DNA of 64,000 nucleotides from Kitasatospora sp. NBC_01246 (GCF_036226505.1 NZ_CP108484.1:5146001-5210000); one strand, 5' to 3'; numbered from the stretch's first letter, positions 25,795 to 35,950 are shown. Notes: generated by a model not told the origin, from the sequence alone. Program-made: numbers and translations.

Positions 25795-25986
25795 ATGAGT
25801 GCCCCCGTGAACCTCACCCACCTCGCCGCCGAGCTCGCCCTCGACGAGACCAAGGTGACCCCCGGACTGCTGGGCTTCGTCGTCTTCGCCGCCCTCGGCG
25901 TGGCCACCTGGTTCCTGGTCAAGTCGATGAACAAGCAGTTCAAGCGCGTCGACTTCGTCGAGGAGCCGGAGGCTCCGAAGGAGTGA
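25795..25986 (+). CDS. Small single-pass membrane protein
   Basis: A 63-aa protein with one hydrophobic helix (about residues 22-42, TPGLLGFVVFAALGVATWFLV) followed by a basic then acidic tail (SMNKQFKRVDFVEEPEAPKE). Similar tiny proteins lie after mca in streptomycetes, so it is probably real and co-transcribed with mca. The function is unknown. The ATG follows the mca stop by 49 bp. Confidence 0.75.
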   Translation: MSAPVNLTHLAAELALDETKVTPGLLGFVVFAALGVATWFLVKSMNKQFKRVDFVEEPEAPKE

Positions 25987-26069
25987 GGGCCGCCCCCTCC
26001 ACGCGCGCGATGCGCGAGGACGGGGGCATGCCGAACCGTCTCGCGGACGCGACTGCCGCCCCGCGCGGC

Positions 26070-28658
26070 TCACCCGGCGGCGACTCCCGGCGTCAGGCGG
26101 AGCCGCTCCGGGCGGGCCGGCGGGCGCAGCCGCGCGGGCGGCAGCAGATCGCGGCGGTCCTGCCACGCCAGCAGCCGGGTCCGGGCCTGCGCGTCGTGCT
26201 CCTCGGCCGCCGCGTCCGCGGCGGGGCCGGTCGCGGCAGGGCCGGGGGCCGCCTCGCGCAGCAGCACCCGGACCGGGCGGTCCTCGCCGCCGGGCAGGAC
26301 GTCCAGGACACGGAAGCGCGAGCCGGGCGGGAAGACCACCTCCGGGTCGCCGTCGTCGGCGATCACGGACGTCCGGCGGCCGGTGGCCGACCAGACGAGG
26401 AACTCCGTCGACGTCCCCGGGGCGAGGTCGGCCTCCGGAGTCCCGACGACCGGAGCGGGCTCCGTCAGCAGCGCCCCCCGCACGTAGTGGCGCAGCACCT
26501 CCTCGCCCGCGTCCGAGCCCAGCAGCACGGCGCCCCGGTGGTTGGGCAGCCGGCGCAGCCCGGAACCCAGGCACGCCAGGTACAGCTCCAGCGATCCCGG
26601 TCCGCCGGGCCGGCGCGCCGCGGCCACCAACTCGGCGCGGGACGCGGGGATCCCGGTGTCGGCGTGGTGCAGGTACACGGCCGCGAGGTCGTCCTTCAGG
26701 TCGTCGCGGGGCTGTGAACGCAGCGCCGGCAGCCGCAGGGCGACCTGCTCGGCCTGGCTGGCGTAGCGGTGGAAGTGCGGGCCGAGCAGGGCCCGGAAGG
26801 CGGCCCGTTCGGCGGCGGTGGACGGCCGCCCCGAGCTGAAGGCGCCGTCCGGCGCGATGAGCCGGGGCACGGCGGGGACCTCGGCCGTGTCATCGCTGTC
26901 GCTGTCGCCGTCGCCCGCGCCGCCCGGTGCGGTCGTGGGCTCGGCGGCGTAGTCGCTGGTGGTGGGCAGGATGACGGTGGGTTCGGTGTCCGGCCCGGGG
27001 GAGCCGGTGGACTCCGGGCCCGTCTCCGCGGGCACGAGCGCCGGTCCGGCCTCCGGGCCGGGGGCGTCCGTGCCGTCCGGGTCCTGCCCGGCGGGGCCGG
27101 GTGCGGGGGAGGGGCCGGTGGACGTGGCGGTCGGCCTCGGCGGGGCCGGGAGGCCGGCATCGGTGGCGGCTTCGGTCGCGGGTGCGGTCAAGGGGGCGGG
27201 CGCGCGGGTGGGGCCGTTCAGGAGCAGTCCCGGTACCGCCGCGCCCGGGACGGTGAGGGCCGTCAGCAGGCCGTCCACGACAGCGAGCACCTCCGCCGGC
27301 ACCGTCCGGTCGGCCGAGCCGACGATGAGCAGGGGGCGGTCCGGCCCGGGGTCGAGCAGCCGCGGGCCGTGGTCCCGCGGCGGCTCGTCGGGGCGCAGCC
27401 ACAGGCCGGCCGGCACCGCCTCCAGGCGCCAGCCCGCCACCGGCGCGCGGTAGAGCGCGGGGCCGTCGGGCGGGGTGCCGTCGGGCAGGGGGCGCCAGGC
27501 CGAGGCGACCACGCGGCCCCGCCCGGGTGAGGCGGTCAGCTCGGTCAGCCACGGCTCCCAGCCGGGCGTGCCGTCGGCGGCCAGGACGCGGGCGGAGCAG
27601 CCGTCCGCGGTGCGCATCGGCAGGCCGACGGCGGCCCGGACGTCGCGGCCCAGCTCGGCCGCGAGGGCGGCGGTCAGCGCGACCAGCGCCGCGGTGGCCG
27701 CCCAGGGCGCGCTCACCAGCAGCTCGGCCGGAGCGGGCCGGACCCGGGCCAGTCGTTCGGCGACCCCGGCGGCCGCGGGCAGGGGCGCGCCGGGGTCGCC
27801 GACGACCAGGACCAGGGTGCCCGGCGCCGCCGTGGCGAGGTCCAACGGGCCGGAACGGACATCGGGGGCGGACTCGCCGTGGAGCCAGTAGCCGCCCGGC
27901 AGCTCGGTCACCAGCGGGCCCCCGCCGAGCGGGTCGCGCTCGTCGCCCGCCATCGGCGCCGGGGCAGGCGGAGGTGCCTGAGGGGCCGTCGCGGCCGGTA
28001 CGGGTGTGCCGGCTGCCGGTACGGCGGGGGCGGACGCCGCCCGAGGGGCCGGCCCGGCGCTCCCGGGCCGCGGTGTCCGAGGCTCCGCCGGGTCCGCCGC
28101 CCACGCCCGGGCGGCCGTCACGTCCGCCGTCTCCGGCAGCGGCCACACCGGCCCGAGCCGGCGGGCCGGCCCGGCCGGAGTGAACAGCCACCAGGAAGCC
28201 GGCGATCCCGGCCCGGTCCCGTCGGCCAGCAGGGTCCCGTCGGGCCGCAGGGTGACGACGCCGTCCGGGGCGACGATGCCGGTGGCGGCCAGTTCGGCGA
28301 TCCGCTGGGCGGGCCGTCTGCCGTCCGGCTGGGCGGTGGCCAGGCCGGAGGCCGCCAGGACCAGGATCCCGGCCCGCCGGACGGCCGCGGTGCGCGCCAG
28401 CTCCGCCAGGCTCGCGAGCAGGACGGGCTGCGCGTCGGCGGCCGCCGCCAGCACCGTCACGGTCCCGACCACGGACGGCAGTGCGGCGAGCGCGGCGGCG
28501 AGTTCGGCGGGCAGCGCTGGCGCCGCCGCGGCCCCGTGCGCGGCCCCGTGCGCCGCGCCGGGTGCGATGACGAAGTGCGGACCCGCCTCGTGCAGCACCG
28601 CGGGGGCCGGGGCGTCGCGGTGACGGGTCAGCCAGCGCCGCACCGGCGCGGCGCTCAC
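26070..28658 (-). CDS. Type VII-locus protein with degenerate ART-like C-terminal domain
   Basis: An 862-aa protein without signal peptide or clear membrane segment. Two alpha/beta regions (about 1-230 and 280-500) are each rich in short Val/Leu strands, with LVLVVGDPGAPLPAA-like turns. A low-complexity Pro/Asp/Thr linker (about 505-620) follows, and then a C-terminal domain (about 630-830). The last domain runs like an ADP-ribosyltransferase: LPNHRGAVLLGS in the R position, FLVWSATGRR in the STS position, and VVFPPGSRFRVLDV as the closing strand. The ExE catalytic pair is not visible, so it is probably a catalytically dead ART-like fold. The GTG start overlaps the eccC stop (GTGA), showing tight coupling to the secretion motor. 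Confidence 0.72.
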   Translation of the reverse strand: MSAAPVRRWLTRHRDAPAPAVLHEAGPHFVIAPGAAHGAAHGAAAAPALPAELAAALAALPSVVGTVTVLAAAADAQPVLLASLAELARTAAVRRAGILVLAASGLATAQPDGRRPAQRIAELAATGIVAPDGVVTLRPDGTLLADGTGPGSPASWWLFTPAGPARRLGPVWPLPETADVTAARAWAADPAEPRTPRPGSAGPAPRAASAPAVPAAGTPVPAATAPQAPPPAPAPMAGDERDPLGGGPLVTELPGGYWLHGESAPDVRSGPLDLATAAPGTLVLVVGDPGAPLPAAAGVAERLARVRPAPAELLVSAPWAATAALVALTAALAAELGRDVRAAVGLPMRTADGCSARVLAADGTPGWEPWLTELTASPGRGRVVASAWRPLPDGTPPDGPALYRAPVAGWRLEAVPAGLWLRPDEPPRDHGPRLLDPGPDRPLLIVGSADRTVPAEVLAVVDGLLTALTVPGAAVPGLLLNGPTRAPAPLTAPATEAATDAGLPAPPRPTATSTGPSPAPGPAGQDPDGTDAPGPEAGPALVPAETGPESTGSPGPDTEPTVILPTTSDYAAEPTTAPGGAGDGDSDSDDTAEVPAVPRLIAPDGAFSSGRPSTAAERAAFRALLGPHFHRYASQAEQVALRLPALRSQPRDDLKDDLAAVYLHHADTGIPASRAELVAAARRPGGPGSLELYLACLGSGLRRLPNHRGAVLLGSDAGEEVLRHYVRGALLTEPAPVVGTPEADLAPGTSTEFLVWSATGRRTSVIADDGDPEVVFPPGSRFRVLDVLPGGEDRPVRVLLREAAPGPAATGPAADAAAEEHDAQARTRLLAWQDRRDLLPPARLRPPARPERLRLTPGVAAG

Positions 28659-31600
28659 TGCTGCGCCCCTGCGTCCTCGTCGACGGCGGCGGTCTGCACC
28701 TGCACCGTGCGGCGCCGGGTGATGTGCAGGGCCCGCCCGGGCGGGAGGGCGCGGGGCTTGGTGTTGCCGAACAGGAAGCCCTCGCTCGGCGGGCAGGACA
28801 GCAGCACCACCGGGGTGTTGACCTCCTCCAGCTTGCGCAGGAGCTGGTCCGAGGAGGCCCGTCCGATGCCGTTGGCGCTGCGCGCCACGATCAGGTGCAG
28901 GCCCAGCTCGACACCCTGCGCCAGGTAGTCCAGCAGCGGTGCGAACGGGTGGGCGGACATCCCGCCGGGGGAGCCGGCGACCAGCTCGTAGTCGTCGACC
29001 AGGATGAACAGCTCCGGGCCCTCCCACCAGTCCCGCAGCCGCAGCCGTTCCGGCGGGATGTCCACGCCGGGCAGCCGGTTGGCCATCGCCCGCGCCGCGC
29101 CGTCGACGATCTGACGCAGCGCGTCCACGGCGACCGCGTGCCCGAGCCGGTACTCCTGCGGTACCGCGCCCTGCAGCACCCGGCGGTAGTCGACCAGCAT
29201 GATCCGCGCCTGGTCGGGGCGGTAGGCGCCGGTGATGCCGGCCGCCACCAGTTTCAGGAGGTTCGTCTTGCCCGACTCGCTGTCACCGACCACCACCAGG
29301 TGCGGCGTCTCCTCGAAGTCGTGCCACAGCGTGTCCATCGAGACGTCCTGGAGCCCCAGCGGGACGCGCAGTCGGCCCTCGGGGGCGGGCAGCGCGGCGG
29401 CGGGCAGCTGCAGCGGCAGCATCCGGACCTCGGGCGCGCGCGCCCCCGTCCAGTGCTCCGCCACGGCGTCGACCAGGTCCGCCACCCCGTCGCCGAGGTC
29501 GTCGGTGCTGCCGGTGCCGTCCATCCGGGGCAGCGCGGTGAGGAAGTGCAGTTCCTCGGCGGTCAGACCCCGGCCGGGGAGCTTGGGGACCGTCGCGGCG
29601 ACCCGCATGCCGATCGCGGAGTCGACGGGATCACCGAGCCGCAGCTCGAACCGGGTGCCCAGCAGGTCGCGCAGCGCGCCGGTGACCTCGCCCCAGCGGG
29701 TGGTGCCCACGATCAGGTGAATGCCGTAGTTCAGGCCGCGCTGGGCGATCAGGGTCAGCGCCGGCGCGAGGTCGGGGAACTCCTGGCGCACGGTGTTCCA
29801 GCCGTCGATCACCAGGAAGACGTCGCCGTGCGCCTCTTGCGGCAGCTGGCCTGCCGCCAGCATCCGGCGGAAGGCCGCCACCGAGTCGATGCCGAGCTCG
29901 GCGAAGCGCAGCTCGCGCCGCGCGAGGATCGCGTTGACCTCCGCGACCGTGCGCACCACCCGCTCGGGGTCGTGCCGACCGGTGACCCCACCCACGTGCG
30001 GCAGACCGCGCAGCGCGGAGAGCGTGCCGCCGCCGAAGTCCAGGCAGTAGAACTGCACTTCGCGCGGAGTGTGGGTGAGGGCGAGCGCCGTCATCAGGGC
30101 CCGCAGCAGGGTGGACTTGCCGCTCTGCGGACCACCCGCGATCCCCACGTGGCCGTCGGCCCCCGAGAGGTCGGCGGTGAGCAGGTCGCGCACCTGGTGG
30201 AAGGGCCGGTCGACGACGCCGACCGGAACGCTCAGGGTGCCGCGGCCCGTACCGCCCTCGGTGGTCAGCCCGTACTCCGGGTGCGGCGCCAGCGGCGGCA
30301 GCAGCTCGTCCAGGGTGGGCGGCACCCCCAGCGGCGGCAGCCACACCTGGTGCGCCGGCGGTCCCGCGTCCAGCAGCTTGTCGGCCGCGATGGCGAGCAA
30401 GGTACCACCGTCCTGCGCCTCCTCCACCTGCGGCTCCTCCGGCACCGCGACGGGCTGACGCGGCGCCACGTACCCGGTGCCGTAGACGGCGACCTGCCCG
30501 GCCGCGGCCTGCTGGCGCGCGGCCGCGGGGCGCGGCGCCCGGTAGGGGCCGGAGACGTACGCGGCCTTGAACCGGGTCAGGGTGGCGATGTCGCTGCGCA
30601 GGAAACCGTTGCCGGGCTGGGAGGGCAGGTGGTAGGCGTCCGGTACCCCCAGCACGCCCCGGCTCTCCATCGCCGAGAACGTCCGCAGTCCGACCCGGTA
30701 CGACAGGTGCGACTCCAGCGCGTGCATCCGGCCCTCGTCCAGACGCTGCGAGGCCAGCAGCAGGTGCACGCCCAGCGAGCGGCCCAGGCGGCCGATCATG
30801 ACGAACAGATCCATGAAGTCGCGGTGCGCGGCCAGCAGTTCACTGAACTCGTCGACCACGACGAACAGCGTCGGCAGCGGCTCCAGATCGGCCCCGCCCG
30901 CCCGCGCGGTCTCGTAGTCCAGCAGCGAACTGTAGTTGCCCGCCGCCCGCAGCAGCTCCTGGCGGCGCACCAGCTCGCCGTGCAGCGCGTCGCGCATCCG
31001 GTCCACCAGCGCCGCCTCGTCGGCCAGGTTGGTGATCACCGCCGAGGTGTGCGGCAGCCGGTCCAGACCCAGGAACGTCGCGCCGCCCTTGAAGTCGACC
31101 AGCACGAAGTTCAGCACCTCCGAGGAGTGCGTCAGGGCCAACGCCAGCACCAGCGTGCGCAGCAGCTCCGACTTGCCCGACCCGGTGGCCCCGATCAGCA
31201 TCCCGTGCGGGCCCATGCCGCCCTGCGCCGACTCCTTGATGTCCAGCTCCACCGGCGTGCCGTCCGCGGCGATGCCCAGCGGCACCCGCAACCGGTCGGC
31301 GATCCCGCGCCGGGTCCAGTTCTGCGCCACGTCGTGCCGGTGCAGGTTCCGGATGCCCAGCAGCGACGCCAGGTCGAAATCACCCGCCAACGGCTCCCCG
31401 GCCTCCAACTGGTCCCCGAGCCGGTAGGGCGCCATCAGCGCGGCCAGCCGCCGCGCCGCCGGCAACGACAACGCGTCGGGCCGCCCCAGCTCGGTCACCT
31501 CGTCACGGTGGTTGCGGTCCGCGCCGACCATCGCCAGCCGGCCCTCCTCGATCCGCAGCCGCAGCCGGTGCCGCAGTGGCTTCCACTCCAGCGCCTCACC

Positions 31601-32638
31601 CAGGTCCAGCAGCACCGCGTTGCGCCACCCCGCCAGCGCCGCCCGGCTGCCGGGACCGGCCGGTGCACCGTCCAGCACGATCACCGTGAACGGCTCGTCC
31701 CGGCCCGGCTGCGCCTCCGGCTCCCACGGCCCGCGCGCCGCGAACTCCTCGCCCATTACCTGCTCCAGCTCCGCGACCGACCCCGCCACCAGCCGCACCG
31801 GCCCCAGCGCGTCGGTGTCCACCGGGTGCAGCGCGTGCGGCAGCCACTTCGCCCACTCCCACTGCTCCCGGTGCTCCGCGTCCGCCACCACCGCGATCCG
31901 CAGCTCGTCCGGCGCGTGGAACAGTGCCAGCTGCGCCAGCATCGCCCGCGCCAGTGCCTGCGCCGCCGCCCGGTCGTCACCGCGCAGCAGCACCTGGGCG
32001 TACCCGCGCACGTACACCGCGATCGGCTGGTCCGCGACCGTGCCGTAGGCGTGGATGAACCGCCGCAGCGCGTGCGCGCACAACGGCTCCAGGTCCTCCA
32101 CCGGCTTGGTCGACAGCGGCGCCAGCCGCACCGCCAGCCGCTGGTGCCCCACCCCGACCCGCACGTCACCGAAGTCCGGGTGCGTGCCGCGCCGCTCCCA
32201 CAGCCGCGAGGTGCGGATCAGCGACGCCACCGCCCCCGGCGCCGGGTGCCGCCAGGCCGCCGCCTCCTGCTGACGCACGGTGTGCCCGCGCACCTGCCTG
32301 CGCATCTGTGACAGGTACCGCAGGTAGTCCCGCCGCTCGGCCCGCAGCTCCCGCTTGCGGTCGCTGGAACCGCGGATCAGCTGCGTCACCAGCATGCCCA
32401 CCGCCGACAGGCCCATCATGCCCATCGCCATGTAGCCGAGCACCCCGCCGCCCTCACCCGGGCGCAGGAACACGAACACCATCGACAGCGAACTCAGCGC
32501 CATCGGCGCCATCGAGATCACGCTCGACATGCCGCTCTGCGACTCCGGCAGGACCGGCGGCTCCTGCAACTGGATCTCGCCGTCGGGCATCGCCGGACCG
32601 GGACGCCGCGGCGGACGGTCGACCAGCACCACACTCAA
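28655..32638 (-). CDS. eccC: Type VII secretion ATPase EccC
   Basis: The 1327-aa FtsK/SpoIIIE-type motor of ESX-like secretion, membrane anchored and hexamer-forming. The N-terminus reads LSVVLVDRPPRRPGPAMPDG, the hallmark RPPR start of EccC. Two membrane helices follow (about residues 40-60 and 67-87), then three ATPase domains. Their Walker A motifs are GATGSGKSE (Lys489), GGPQSGKST (Lys841) and GDSESGKTN (Lys1124). LFVVVDEFSELL is the first Walker B. All three are on one chain, as in Firmicute EssC and actinobacterial fused EccCa/Cb. The TTG at 32638 has GAGGAG eight bases upstream and is chosen over the frame start at 33037. It is divergent from eccD. Confidence 0.95.
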   Translation of the reverse strand: MSVVLVDRPPRRPGPAMPDGEIQLQEPPVLPESQSGMSSVISMAPMALSSLSMVFVFLRPGEGGGVLGYMAMGMMGLSAVGMLVTQLIRGSSDRKRELRAERRDYLRYLSQMRRQVRGHTVRQQEAAAWRHPAPGAVASLIRTSRLWERRGTHPDFGDVRVGVGHQRLAVRLAPLSTKPVEDLEPLCAHALRRFIHAYGTVADQPIAVYVRGYAQVLLRGDDRAAAQALARAMLAQLALFHAPDELRIAVVADAEHREQWEWAKWLPHALHPVDTDALGPVRLVAGSVAELEQVMGEEFAARGPWEPEAQPGRDEPFTVIVLDGAPAGPGSRAALAGWRNAVLLDLGEALEWKPLRHRLRLRIEEGRLAMVGADRNHRDEVTELGRPDALSLPAARRLAALMAPYRLGDQLEAGEPLAGDFDLASLLGIRNLHRHDVAQNWTRRGIADRLRVPLGIAADGTPVELDIKESAQGGMGPHGMLIGATGSGKSELLRTLVLALALTHSSEVLNFVLVDFKGGATFLGLDRLPHTSAVITNLADEAALVDRMRDALHGELVRRQELLRAAGNYSSLLDYETARAGGADLEPLPTLFVVVDEFSELLAAHRDFMDLFVMIGRLGRSLGVHLLLASQRLDEGRMHALESHLSYRVGLRTFSAMESRGVLGVPDAYHLPSQPGNGFLRSDIATLTRFKAAYVSGPYRAPRPAAARQQAAAGQVAVYGTGYVAPRQPVAVPEEPQVEEAQDGGTLLAIAADKLLDAGPPAHQVWLPPLGVPPTLDELLPPLAPHPEYGLTTEGGTGRGTLSVPVGVVDRPFHQVRDLLTADLSGADGHVGIAGGPQSGKSTLLRALMTALALTHTPREVQFYCLDFGGGTLSALRGLPHVGGVTGRHDPERVVRTVAEVNAILARRELRFAELGIDSVAAFRRMLAAGQLPQEAHGDVFLVIDGWNTVRQEFPDLAPALTLIAQRGLNYGIHLIVGTTRWGEVTGALRDLLGTRFELRLGDPVDSAIGMRVAATVPKLPGRGLTAEELHFLTALPRMDGTGSTDDLGDGVADLVDAVAEHWTGARAPEVRMLPLQLPAAALPAPEGRLRVPLGLQDVSMDTLWHDFEETPHLVVVGDSESGKTNLLKLVAAGITGAYRPDQARIMLVDYRRVLQGAVPQEYRLGHAVAVDALRQIVDGAARAMANRLPGVDIPPERLRLRDWWEGPELFILVDDYELVAGSPGGMSAHPFAPLLDYLAQGVELGLHLIVARSANGIGRASSDQLLRKLEEVNTPVVLLSCPPSEGFLFGNTKPRALPPGRALHITRRRTVQVQTAAVDEDAGAQQ

Positions 32639-32939
32639 CGAAAGCGCTCCTCGCACCAGGGGACGGCCCGCACCGTGCGCCGTCGCCCGGGACGCACACC
32701 GTCCACCCGGACCACGGCCACCACCCCGCCCCCGGTTCACCCCGCCCGGCCCGCTCCCGCCCGCGGTGAACCAACCACCCCCCGCCATCCGTGCCACCGG
32801 GCGGGGAGTGGCCGCCCGACCCGCCACCCCCGGACAGCCCCAGGCGGCCGCGCCCTCTTCCGAGGACCAGCCACCGCCGAGCCGGCCCCGCTCCCAGGCC
32901 CCCCGGCCCGGCCGGGGCCGCGGACCACGAGGGAGAACC
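32639..32939. other. Divergent promoter region of the type VII locus
   Basis: 301 bases between the divergent eccC and eccD. The plus strand is very C-rich. The ribosome sites of both genes are at its ends. I see no convincing -10/-35 pair and no clear palindrome, although it must hold promoters for both arms of the locus. Confidence 0.55.
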
Positions 32940-34346
32940 GTGAACGGGAGTGCCAACGGGGCCGCCGTCGCCGCACTGTGCCGACTGAGGTTCCACGCCC
33001 CCCGGGCGGTGTTCGAACTCGCCGTCCCCGCCGACATCCCCCTGGCCGACCTGCTGCCCGCCGTCCTCGCCCACGCCGACCTCGACCCCGCCGAACCGGG
33101 TCTCGACGAACAAGGCCTCGAACACGACGGCTGGGTCCTCCAACGCCTCGGCCACCCGCCCCTGGACGAGGAACTCGGCGCCGACGCGCTCGACCTGCGC
33201 GACGGCGAGGACCTCTACCTGCGCCCACGCCGCGACGCCCTGCCCGAGGTCCACTACGACGACCTCGCCGACGGCGTCGCCACCGGCATGCGCGAACGCC
33301 CCGACACCTGGCGCCCGGCGCTCACCCACCACACCGCCCTCGTCCTGGCCGTCACCGCCCTGGCCGGCGGCATCGCACTCCTCCTCCTGCCCGGCCCGCC
33401 GCAGCTGCGCGCCGGCGCGGCCGCCATCACCGGCCTGTTCCTGCTCCTGGGCGCCCTCAGCGCCTCCCGGGCCGTCGGCGACGCCGCCGCCGGCACCGCC
33501 CTCGGCGCCACCGCCGTGCCCTACCTCGCCCTGGCCGGCGCCCTCCTCACCACCGACACCGGACCCTCCGCCACCGGAGCCCGACTCCTCGCCGGCGGCT
33601 GCGCCGGCGCCGGAGCAGCCGTCCTCGCCATGGCCGCCGTCGGCTGCTCCGCCCCGCTCTTCCTCGGCCTGGTCCTGTTCGCCCTGCACGTCACCGCCAC
33701 CGGCGCCCTGCTGCTCACCGGACTGACCGCACCCGCCACCGCCGCCGTCCTCGCCGTCCTCCCGGTCGCCACCGCCGGCTTCCTGCCCGGCCTCTGCTTC
33801 CGCCTGTCCGGGCTGCGCCTGCCCGCCCTGCCCCGCAACGCCGAGGAACTCCAGGAAGGCATCGAGGCCGTCCCCGCCGCCTCCGTCCGCTCCCGCAGCG
33901 TCGTCGCCGACGGCTTCCTGACGGCCTTCCACCTCGCCCTCGCCCCCGTCCTCGCCGGGTGCCTGATCGCCCTCGCCGGTCAGGACGGCTGGGCCCCCAC
34001 CGCCCTGACCTGCGCGCTGTCCCTGCTGCTCCTGCTGCACGCCCGCGGCATCGGCGCCATCCCCCAGCGCCTGGCCGTCCTCGTCCCCGGCGCCCTGGGC
34101 CCCGCCGTGCTCACCGCCCACCTCGCCGTCGGCCAGTCCCCGTCCGCCCGTCTGGTCCTGCTCGCCGCCCTGCTCGCCACCGGCGCCGTCCTGGCCGCCG
34201 TCTCGTGGACCGTCCCGGGCCGGCGCCTGCTGCCCTACTGGGGCCGCGCCGCCGACCTGCTGCACACCCTCGCCGCCATCACCGTGCTCCCGCTCGCCCT
34301 CTCCGCCGCCGGCGCCTACCAGGCACTACGCGCCATCGCCGGCTGA
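32940..34346 (+). CDS. eccD: Type VII secretion integral membrane protein EccD
   Basis: The 468-aa pore-forming core subunit of the ESX membrane complex. The N-terminal 95 residues form a ubiquitin-like cytosolic domain (CRLRFHAPRAVFELAVPADI, then DGEDLYLRPR at its end). A stretch containing EVHYDDLADGV follows, and then eleven closely spaced hydrophobic helices from about residue 128 to 465, as in mycobacterial EccD. The GTG at 32940 has GAGGGAG four bases upstream, and the frame upstream of it is Arg/Pro noise. It is first in the plus-strand series, followed 81 bp later by eccB. Confidence 0.93.
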   Translation: MNGSANGAAVAALCRLRFHAPRAVFELAVPADIPLADLLPAVLAHADLDPAEPGLDEQGLEHDGWVLQRLGHPPLDEELGADALDLRDGEDLYLRPRRDALPEVHYDDLADGVATGMRERPDTWRPALTHHTALVLAVTALAGGIALLLLPGPPQLRAGAAAITGLFLLLGALSASRAVGDAAAGTALGATAVPYLALAGALLTTDTGPSATGARLLAGGCAGAGAAVLAMAAVGCSAPLFLGLVLFALHVTATGALLLTGLTAPATAAVLAVLPVATAGFLPGLCFRLSGLRLPALPRNAEELQEGIEAVPAASVRSRSVVADGFLTAFHLALAPVLAGCLIALAGQDGWAPTALTCALSLLLLLHARGIGAIPQRLAVLVPGALGPAVLTAHLAVGQSPSARLVLLAALLATGAVLAAVSWTVPGRRLLPYWGRAADLLHTLAAITVLPLALSAAGAYQALRAIAG

Positions 34347-34427
34347 ACCCGCACCGGCGGCACCCCCCACGCCCGGCCCCCGCCCACGCGAGCAACCCCA
34401 CGCCCCGCCACCGAGGAGAACCACGCC

Positions 34428-35876
34428 ATGCAGTCGAAGCGCGACCAGGTGCAGGCCCACCTGTTCGTGATGGGCCGCCTCGCCACCGGCATGCTCCGCG
34501 GCGAACCCGACGCCCCCGACGCCCCCACCGGGCGCACCTCCCGCGGCATCGTCACCGGCATCGTCATCGCCGTCCTCGCCTGCCTGATCGCCGCCGTCTA
34601 CGGCGTCCTCGTCCCCGGTGGCGCCACCGGCTGGAAGAAACCGGGCACCCTCGTCCTGGTCAAGGAGAGCGGCGCCCGCTACCTCTACCTCGACGGCACC
34701 CTCCACCCCCTGCTCAACGAGACGACCGCCCGCCTGATCGCCGGCGAGCAGCTCACCGTCGACCAGGTCAGCGTCCGTTCCCTGGCCGGCACCCCCCGCG
34801 GCACCCCGCTCGGCATCCTCGGCGCCCCCGACGGCCTGCCCGCACCCGACCGCCTCGCCACCGCCCCCTGGCTCGCCTGCGCCGCCCTGCGCCCCGGCCC
34901 CTCCGGCGCCCGCCGGCCCCAACTGGCCGTCGCCATCGACCCCACCACCCGCGGCACCGCCCTCACCGACAACCAGGCCCTCCTGGTCACCGCCCCCGAC
35001 GGCACCACCCACCTGCTGTGGCACGGCCGCCGCCTGCGCCTGGACACCCACAACGGCGCCCGCCTGGCCCTCGGCCAGAGCACCGCCACCGCCCAGCCCG
35101 TCCCCCAGGCCTTCCTCAACGCCCTGCCCGCCGGCCCCGACCTCGCGGCCCCCGACATCGACCAGCGCGGCACCCCCGGCCCCGACCTCGCCACCCGCCC
35201 CACCCGCATCGGACAACTCTTCACCGGCCCCGGTGGCGACCCCTACCTGCTCACCTCCGCCGGACTCACCCCGCTCACCAAGATGGCCTTCGAACTGCTG
35301 CGCAACGACTCCCGCACCCAGCAGATCGCCTACCAGGGCGCCGCCGTCACCCCCGCCGCCCTGCGCCCCGCCGACCTCGCCTCCCACAGCGCGCCCCCCG
35401 CGACGGCCGCCACCCCCACCACCGCCCTGCCCACCACCCCGCCCGAGCTCCTGACCGCCCCCCAGGGCCGCGACGTCTGCGCCGAGCTGCGCCCGGGCGA
35501 CCCCGCGCCCACCACCGCCGTCACCCTCCTCGACGACACCGCCCTCCAGGGCCCCGCCCCCGCCGCCCAGCCCGGCGTCGAGGCGGCCTGCGCCACCGCC
35601 GACACCGTCGCGGTGCGCCCCGGCGGCGGCGCCCTGGTGCGCGCGCTGTCCACCGCCGGCACCGGCACCACCCTCTACCTGGTCACCGACACCGGGGTGA
35701 AGTACCCGCTGCCCTCGCCCGAGGTCGCCAAACAGCTCGGCTACGGCGAGGTCGCCCCCCCGGGCCTGCCCGAGGCGCTGCTGACCCTGCTGCCCACCGG
35801 CCCCAGCCTCGACCCGGCCGCGCTCACCGGCGCCGCCGCCGCACCGAGCCCGGCCGGCCCCACCTGCCTGCGGTGA
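34428..35876 (+). CDS. eccB: Type VII secretion protein EccB
   Basis: A 482-aa ESX core subunit. The conserved start MQSKRDQVQAHLFVMGRLA is the EccB signature. One transmembrane helix (about residues 43-64, GIVTGIVIAVLACLIAAVYGVL) is followed by a large extracytoplasmic domain that carries the EccB repeats, for example ALLVTAPDGTTHLLWHGRRL and YLVTDTGVKYPLPSPEVA. Cys pairs at about 349/385 and the C-terminus (CLR) may form disulfides. The length is normal for the family. GAGGAG lies ten bases before the ATG. It lies between eccD and the esx-type genes. Confidence 0.95.
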   Translation: MQSKRDQVQAHLFVMGRLATGMLRGEPDAPDAPTGRTSRGIVTGIVIAVLACLIAAVYGVLVPGGATGWKKPGTLVLVKESGARYLYLDGTLHPLLNETTARLIAGEQLTVDQVSVRSLAGTPRGTPLGILGAPDGLPAPDRLATAPWLACAALRPGPSGARRPQLAVAIDPTTRGTALTDNQALLVTAPDGTTHLLWHGRRLRLDTHNGARLALGQSTATAQPVPQAFLNALPAGPDLAAPDIDQRGTPGPDLATRPTRIGQLFTGPGGDPYLLTSAGLTPLTKMAFELLRNDSRTQQIAYQGAAVTPAALRPADLASHSAPPATAATPTTALPTTPPELLTAPQGRDVCAELRPGDPAPTTAVTLLDDTALQGPAPAAQPGVEAACATADTVAVRPGGGALVRALSTAGTGTTLYLVTDTGVKYPLPSPEVAKQLGYGEVAPPGLPEALLTLLPTGPSLDPAALTGAAAAPSPAGPTCLR

Positions 35877-35950
35877 ACCGCCGCCCCCCGCAGTTCCGTT
35901 GAGTCGAGTGAGCCCGGCAGCCGAAGCCGGGCCCGGAGGAAGGAACCCCC

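Noticed and set aside
28724-32311. 1195-aa plus-strand frame opposite eccC
   Set aside because: Gln/Arg/His-rich shadow. The minus strand encodes a textbook EccC with three Walker A motifs.
32639-33037. N-terminal extension of EccC to 33037
   Set aside because: The extension is Arg/Gly/Pro noise and overlaps the divergent eccD start; the TTG at 32638 has GAGGAG and gives the conserved RPPR N-terminus.
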